A stretch of 43,954 nucleotides of DNA. Source: an uncultured Bacilli bacterium. GTDB taxonomy: Bacteria > Bacillota_I > Bacilli_A > RF39 > UBA660. Location of the stretch: contig CALVRN010000002.1 of the NCBI GenBank assembly GCA_944358675.1, positions 1-43,954 of the forward strand. Direction: 5' to 3'. The position numbers and the translations under genes are program-made. Below, one piece after another: positions 41,411 to 43,954 of this stretch. The notes beneath the pieces are model-generated. The model saw only the letters and a list, made by a program, of their open reading frames with translations, did no database searches and was not told the DNA's origin. The number at the start of each line of letters is the position of its first letter. The first letter of the stretch is position 1.

Positions 41411-42790
41411 ATGCAAGAATTATCTTACTCATTTCATATAGGAAATGATAAAAATAAAAGTAAACGTTCAAGACAAGTAATGAAAAACAAAAATGTAAAA
41501 GATAATATATTTAATAATAATGCTATTCAAAATGCAAGAGCTTTATCAAAAGTAAATAAACATAATTTAAGAAAATACGATAATAACGTAGAGCTTATAA
41601 CTATTCTTCGTGGTAGTAATAATTTATATGAAGATGTTAAAGAATTATATAAGCAAGAATTTGAAGAAGCTAGATTAGAATATAATAAAAAACAAACTAG
41701 AAATGATAGGAAAATAGATGACTACTTTACCCATATTTCCAACAATAAAAAATCGGATCTAGCTTGTGAAATTATCATTGAACTTGGCGATATGTTTTAT
41801 TGGAAAGATAAAGAAGAAAATTATAAAAAGAAAATGAATTTAGTCTTTGAAGAACAATTATTAGATTTAGAAAATATTGTTCCAACTTTTAAAATAGCTT
41901 CGGCAGCAGTCCATTATGATGAAAGCTCCCCTCACTTACATATTGTAGGTGTTCCAATTAAAAATGGTCGAAAAAATGGTATGAAAAAACAAGTTGGTAA
42001 ATCTAATATATTTACTAAAGATTCTCTAAAACTTATACAAGAAAAAATGAGAGTTAAATGTATTTCTTCATTTAATAAAGTCTATAAAACTAACATGAAA
42101 TTAAAAGCCAAAGAGTTAGGAAGAAATGAAGATATACAAGTTCAAAATATGAAAAAATATTGTGAACTAAAAAAGCAAAATGAAGCCAATAAAAAAAGAT
42201 TAGAAGATGTTAATCAAAAATCTAATGATACCATTAAAAAATCTAATCAAGTAAAAGAAATCATTAATAATTTAAAACCTACTCTTATCAACAAAGAGAA
42301 TTTTACCATAAATCAAAATCAGCTTAACGAAATAAACAACTACATTGAGCAAGTTAATAATAATGTTAGTGATATTAAAAATGTATATGACTTAACGGTT
42401 ATACTTAATGATTTTGAAAATGATTTACAAAATCATGATAAGCAAGTACAAAAATTACAAGACACCATTGATAAACAGCAAGAGGAAATACAAACTTTAA
42501 ATCTGAGAAATAGAAACACCAAATACCAGTTAAACTCTAAAAATATGGAAATTAAAGAATTAAATAAAAAAATATCTAAACTAGAGCAAATAATTCAAAT
42601 TTGGCAAAAATTATGGCAAAAACTTTTAGACTTTTTTCAAGATAAATTTTATAGTTCAAACCACAAAGATAAGATATATGAAAACGTAATTTCTGATATG
42701 CTAGATAAAGATATTTTAAATAATGAAGATATTAATTATATTGAAAATGGCTATACTGTTTCAAATGAAAATGATAGTTTAGAAATGTAA
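41411..42790 (+). CDS. Relaxase / mobilization protein, Pre/Mob (MobV-like) family
   Basis: The 459-residue protein nicks oriT to start plasmid-like transfer. The N-terminal relaxase domain includes DDYFTHISNNKKSDLACEII and the metal-binding motif HYDESSPHLHIVGVPI (H168), the HxDExxPHxH form of MobV enzymes. The usual start motif (MSYAVAR...) is diverged; it begins MQELSYSFHIGND. Residues ~230-410 are a long coiled coil (KLQDTIDKQQEEIQTLNLRN), as is common for Pre/Mob dimerisation. An AAAGGAGTG site precedes it. It would use a helper conjugation apparatus, since no transfer genes are visible. Confidence 0.82.
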   Translation: MQELSYSFHIGNDKNKSKRSRQVMKNKNVKDNIFNNNAIQNARALSKVNKHNLRKYDNNVELITILRGSNNLYEDVKELYKQEFEEARLEYNKKQTRNDRKIDDYFTHISNNKKSDLACEIIIELGDMFYWKDKEENYKKKMNLVFEEQLLDLENIVPTFKIASAAVHYDESSPHLHIVGVPIKNGRKNGMKKQVGKSNIFTKDSLKLIQEKMRVKCISSFNKVYKTNMKLKAKELGRNEDIQVQNMKKYCELKKQNEANKKRLEDVNQKSNDTIKKSNQVKEIINNLKPTLINKENFTINQNQLNEINNYIEQVNNNVSDIKNVYDLTVILNDFENDLQNHDKQVQKLQDTIDKQQEEIQTLNLRNRNTKYQLNSKNMEIKELNKKISKLEQIIQIWQKLWQKLLDFFQDKFYSSNHKDKIYENVISDMLDKDILNNEDINYIENGYTVSNENDSLEM

Positions 42791-42806
42791 TTCCAACTAT
42801 CATTTT
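42768..42806. terminator. Bidirectional terminator between relaxase and regulator
   Basis: A perfect 12-bp inverted repeat AAAATGATAGTT (42768-42779) / AACTATCATTTT (42795-42806) spans the ends of the two convergent genes. Confidence 0.85.
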
Positions 42807-43111
42807 AAGAAATCACTAATATCTCTATCAAATAAAACTACTACTTTTAAAAATAGTTTAATAGATATAGGCTTTGTTTTATCAAAACTTTCAAGTCTTT
42901 TATAATATTCATGACTAATACCAAGTAACTCTGCAATAGACTGTGAAGAATAAGGGTTTTTCATATTATTTTCTTTATAATAATGTTTATATTCATCATA
43001 TAAATCTTTTCTTATTCGTTTTATATTTCTACATATAGTTGCTTGATAATCAGACAAATTAAAGTTTTTCATCTTTTCTTCTAGCTCTTGAAAAGTCGGC
43101 GTTTTTGTCAT
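42800..43111 (-). CDS. Small Xre-like HTH protein, 103 aa
   Basis: The protein has a helical N-terminal part (FQELEEKMKNFNLSDYQATI) and a central HTH (NPYSSQSIAELLGISHEYYKRLE), followed by LKVVVLFDRDISDFLK. It resembles Xre/Cro-type regulators but with a longer first segment between helix 1 and the HTH. It probably controls the element. The start follows GAGGTGATGAG on the minus strand. Confidence 0.75.
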   Translation of the reverse strand: MTKTPTFQELEEKMKNFNLSDYQATICRNIKRIRKDLYDEYKHYYKENNMKNPYSSQSIAELLGISHEYYKRLESFDKTKPISIKLFLKVVVLFDRDISDFLK

Positions 43112-43213
43112 CTCATCACCTCATACTAAAATTTTCTCACAAACGCCATTTTAAAAAAGTAAGCTAGTTTTACAAAAAAGTAATTTATTTTTACTAGTAA
43201 TATGATAAAATAA

Positions 43214-43238
43214 AAATAACCCTATGCTAGAGTTATTT
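43214..43238 (-). terminator. Terminator of the second regulator gene
   Basis: AAATAAC (43214-43220) / GTTATTT (43232-43238); on the minus strand it is followed by a T-rich tail. Confidence 0.7.
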
Positions 43239-43526
43239 ACGACTATCTACTCGAGCCTTTAGATTAAAGTTACGTTCTTTAAATAATTCTTCAGGCTTTA
43301 CATTGAACACTCGGCAAAGTCTCTCAATGTAATCAGTAGAAGCATTTCTTTTCGCATTTTCTATTTGCGATAAATAGCCTTTATCAGAATTCATCTGTTG
43401 GGCTAAAGTATCTTGCGATAATTGACGTAATTGGCGAAAATATACAATGTTTTTACCTAACAAAATGCTTGTTCTATTAGGCTCTAATTTTTTGTTTATT
43501 TCAACCACCTCACAATCAATAATCAC
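43233..43526 (-). CDS. Xre-family HTH transcriptional regulator, 97 aa
   Basis: A standard Xre HTH: NIVYFRQLRQLSQDTLAQQM, NSDKGYLSQIENAKRNAS and LCRVFNVKPEELF. The open frame starts with a GTG at 43526, which has no ribosome site. A strong GAGGTG lies inside the frame and has only an ATA codon at proper distance in frame, so the true start is uncertain. It is divergent from the last gene and likely represses one or both promoters in the 103-bp gap. Confidence 0.85.
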   Translation of the reverse strand: MIIDCEVVEINKKLEPNRTSILLGKNIVYFRQLRQLSQDTLAQQMNSDKGYLSQIENAKRNASTDYIERLCRVFNVKPEELFKERNFNLKARVDSRK

Positions 43527-43629
43527 TATTATTATGGTAAAAGGAATTGAAAAATATGTAAATTAGACTATATAACAACAAAGTCTCCTCTAGTATAGGG
43601 CTTTTTAATAGAATAGAAAGGAACTTTAT

Positions 43630-43926
43630 ATGAGGAAAAAAAGTGAAGAAAAGGACACAGCTACTAAACTAATAGATTTATGTATAATAAACGAAATTAA
43701 CGAATCAAACCAATACATATTACTATTAGGAAAACAAGCAGAATTCTATCAAGATTATTTATTACATCTAGAAGATACAAAACCTTTTTTCTTTCAAAAG
43801 AAAAAATTAAAAAAGCACCAAGAAGAAATAGATAACTGTCAAAATAAGATTATGGAATTATACAAAAAAATGGAAGAAGAAATTGATACTGTTTATGAAA
43901 TGCAGAAAAGTTTAAAAAATAAATAA
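43630..43926 (+). CDS. Uncharacterized coiled-coil protein, 98 aa, in the element
   Basis: I do not recognise this protein. The ATG follows AGAAAGGA. It is all-helical, with heptad-like stretches (KKHQEEIDNCQNKIMELYKK) and no membrane or signal segment. It is the first gene of a rightward transcript that leaves the window. Given its place after an Xre regulator, it is probably an element backbone gene. Confidence 0.65.
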   Translation: MRKKSEEKDTATKLIDLCIINEINESNQYILLLGKQAEFYQDYLLHLEDTKPFFFQKKKLKKHQEEIDNCQNKIMELYKKMEEEIDTVYEMQKSLKNK

Positions 43927-43954
43927 CATTTTGCTTTTAAATAACATTAAAATA

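Overview
The window is a very AT-rich, gene-dense bacterial segment. UGA acts as a stop (for example at the ends of trmD, rimM and mraY) and UGG as Trp, so this is genetic code 11. Strong AGGTGA-type ribosome binding sites, TGnTATAAT-type promoters, U-tailed hairpin terminators, an Ile T-box, and Firmicutes gene orders (pbp-mraY-ftsW; rimM-trmD-...-rplS-lepB; rbgA-mrnC-rlmB-sigH) point to a low-GC Bacillota. It is probably one of the small-genome, wall-bearing gut Bacilli lineages related to the Mollicutes (RF39-like). That taxonomic assignment is an inference. mraY, ftsW, a class B PBP and a DAP-type murE show it makes peptidoglycan.

Layout. 1-3.2 kb: the C-terminal end of a probable large serine recombinase runs directly into the 3' half of a class B penicillin-binding protein gene, followed by mraY and ftsW. 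This looks like the right end of an integrated element lying inside the PBP gene. 3.2-6.7 kb: a DAACS symporter, a Sel1-repeat protein and a pseudopilin. 6.7-16.6 kb: a translation and RNA-maintenance block (TrmH-type methyltransferase, rimM, trmD, rplS with a structured leader, signal peptidase, tsaC, rbgA, a nucleotidyltransferase-Mini-III fusion, rlmB, sigH), interrupted by a frameshifted dinD. 16.6-27.2 kb: murE, a DUF362 protein, a tandem-HTH regulator, an exported protein, two Fic proteins flanking exonuclease III, an FtsX-type ABC exporter and an ASCH-cytidine deaminase fusion.

27.2-33 kb is a patchwork of acquired and decayed DNA: an FkbM methyltransferase; an AbiE toxin-antitoxin locus whose toxin has a nonsense codon; fragments of BspA-like and cupin genes; natAB; and a truncated AlbA_2 gene followed by a second copy of the natB 3' end and preceded by a 12-bp tandem repeat. 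33-37.6 kb: a T-box-controlled type 2 isoleucyl-tRNA synthetase with a swapped GxHH signature motif, then an ASCH-aminoglycoside-phosphotransferase-like fusion. 37.6-38.6 kb: a frameshifted small membrane protein, tRNA-Gly and one unknown gene. 38.6 kb to the end is the left part of an integrative mobilizable element: an attenuator with a leader peptide, a large serine recombinase, a palindrome-rich candidate oriT, a Pre/Mob-type relaxase and two Xre-like regulators. It continues past the window.

The main points of interest are the element junction at the PBP active-site SxN motif, two unrelated ASCH fusions within 10 kb, the nucleotidyltransferase-Mini-III fusion, the GxHH IleRS (a predictor of mupirocin hyper-resistance), the AbiEii nonsense allele and the leader-peptide attenuator on the recombinase. 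All functions are read from sequence motifs; no database search was run.
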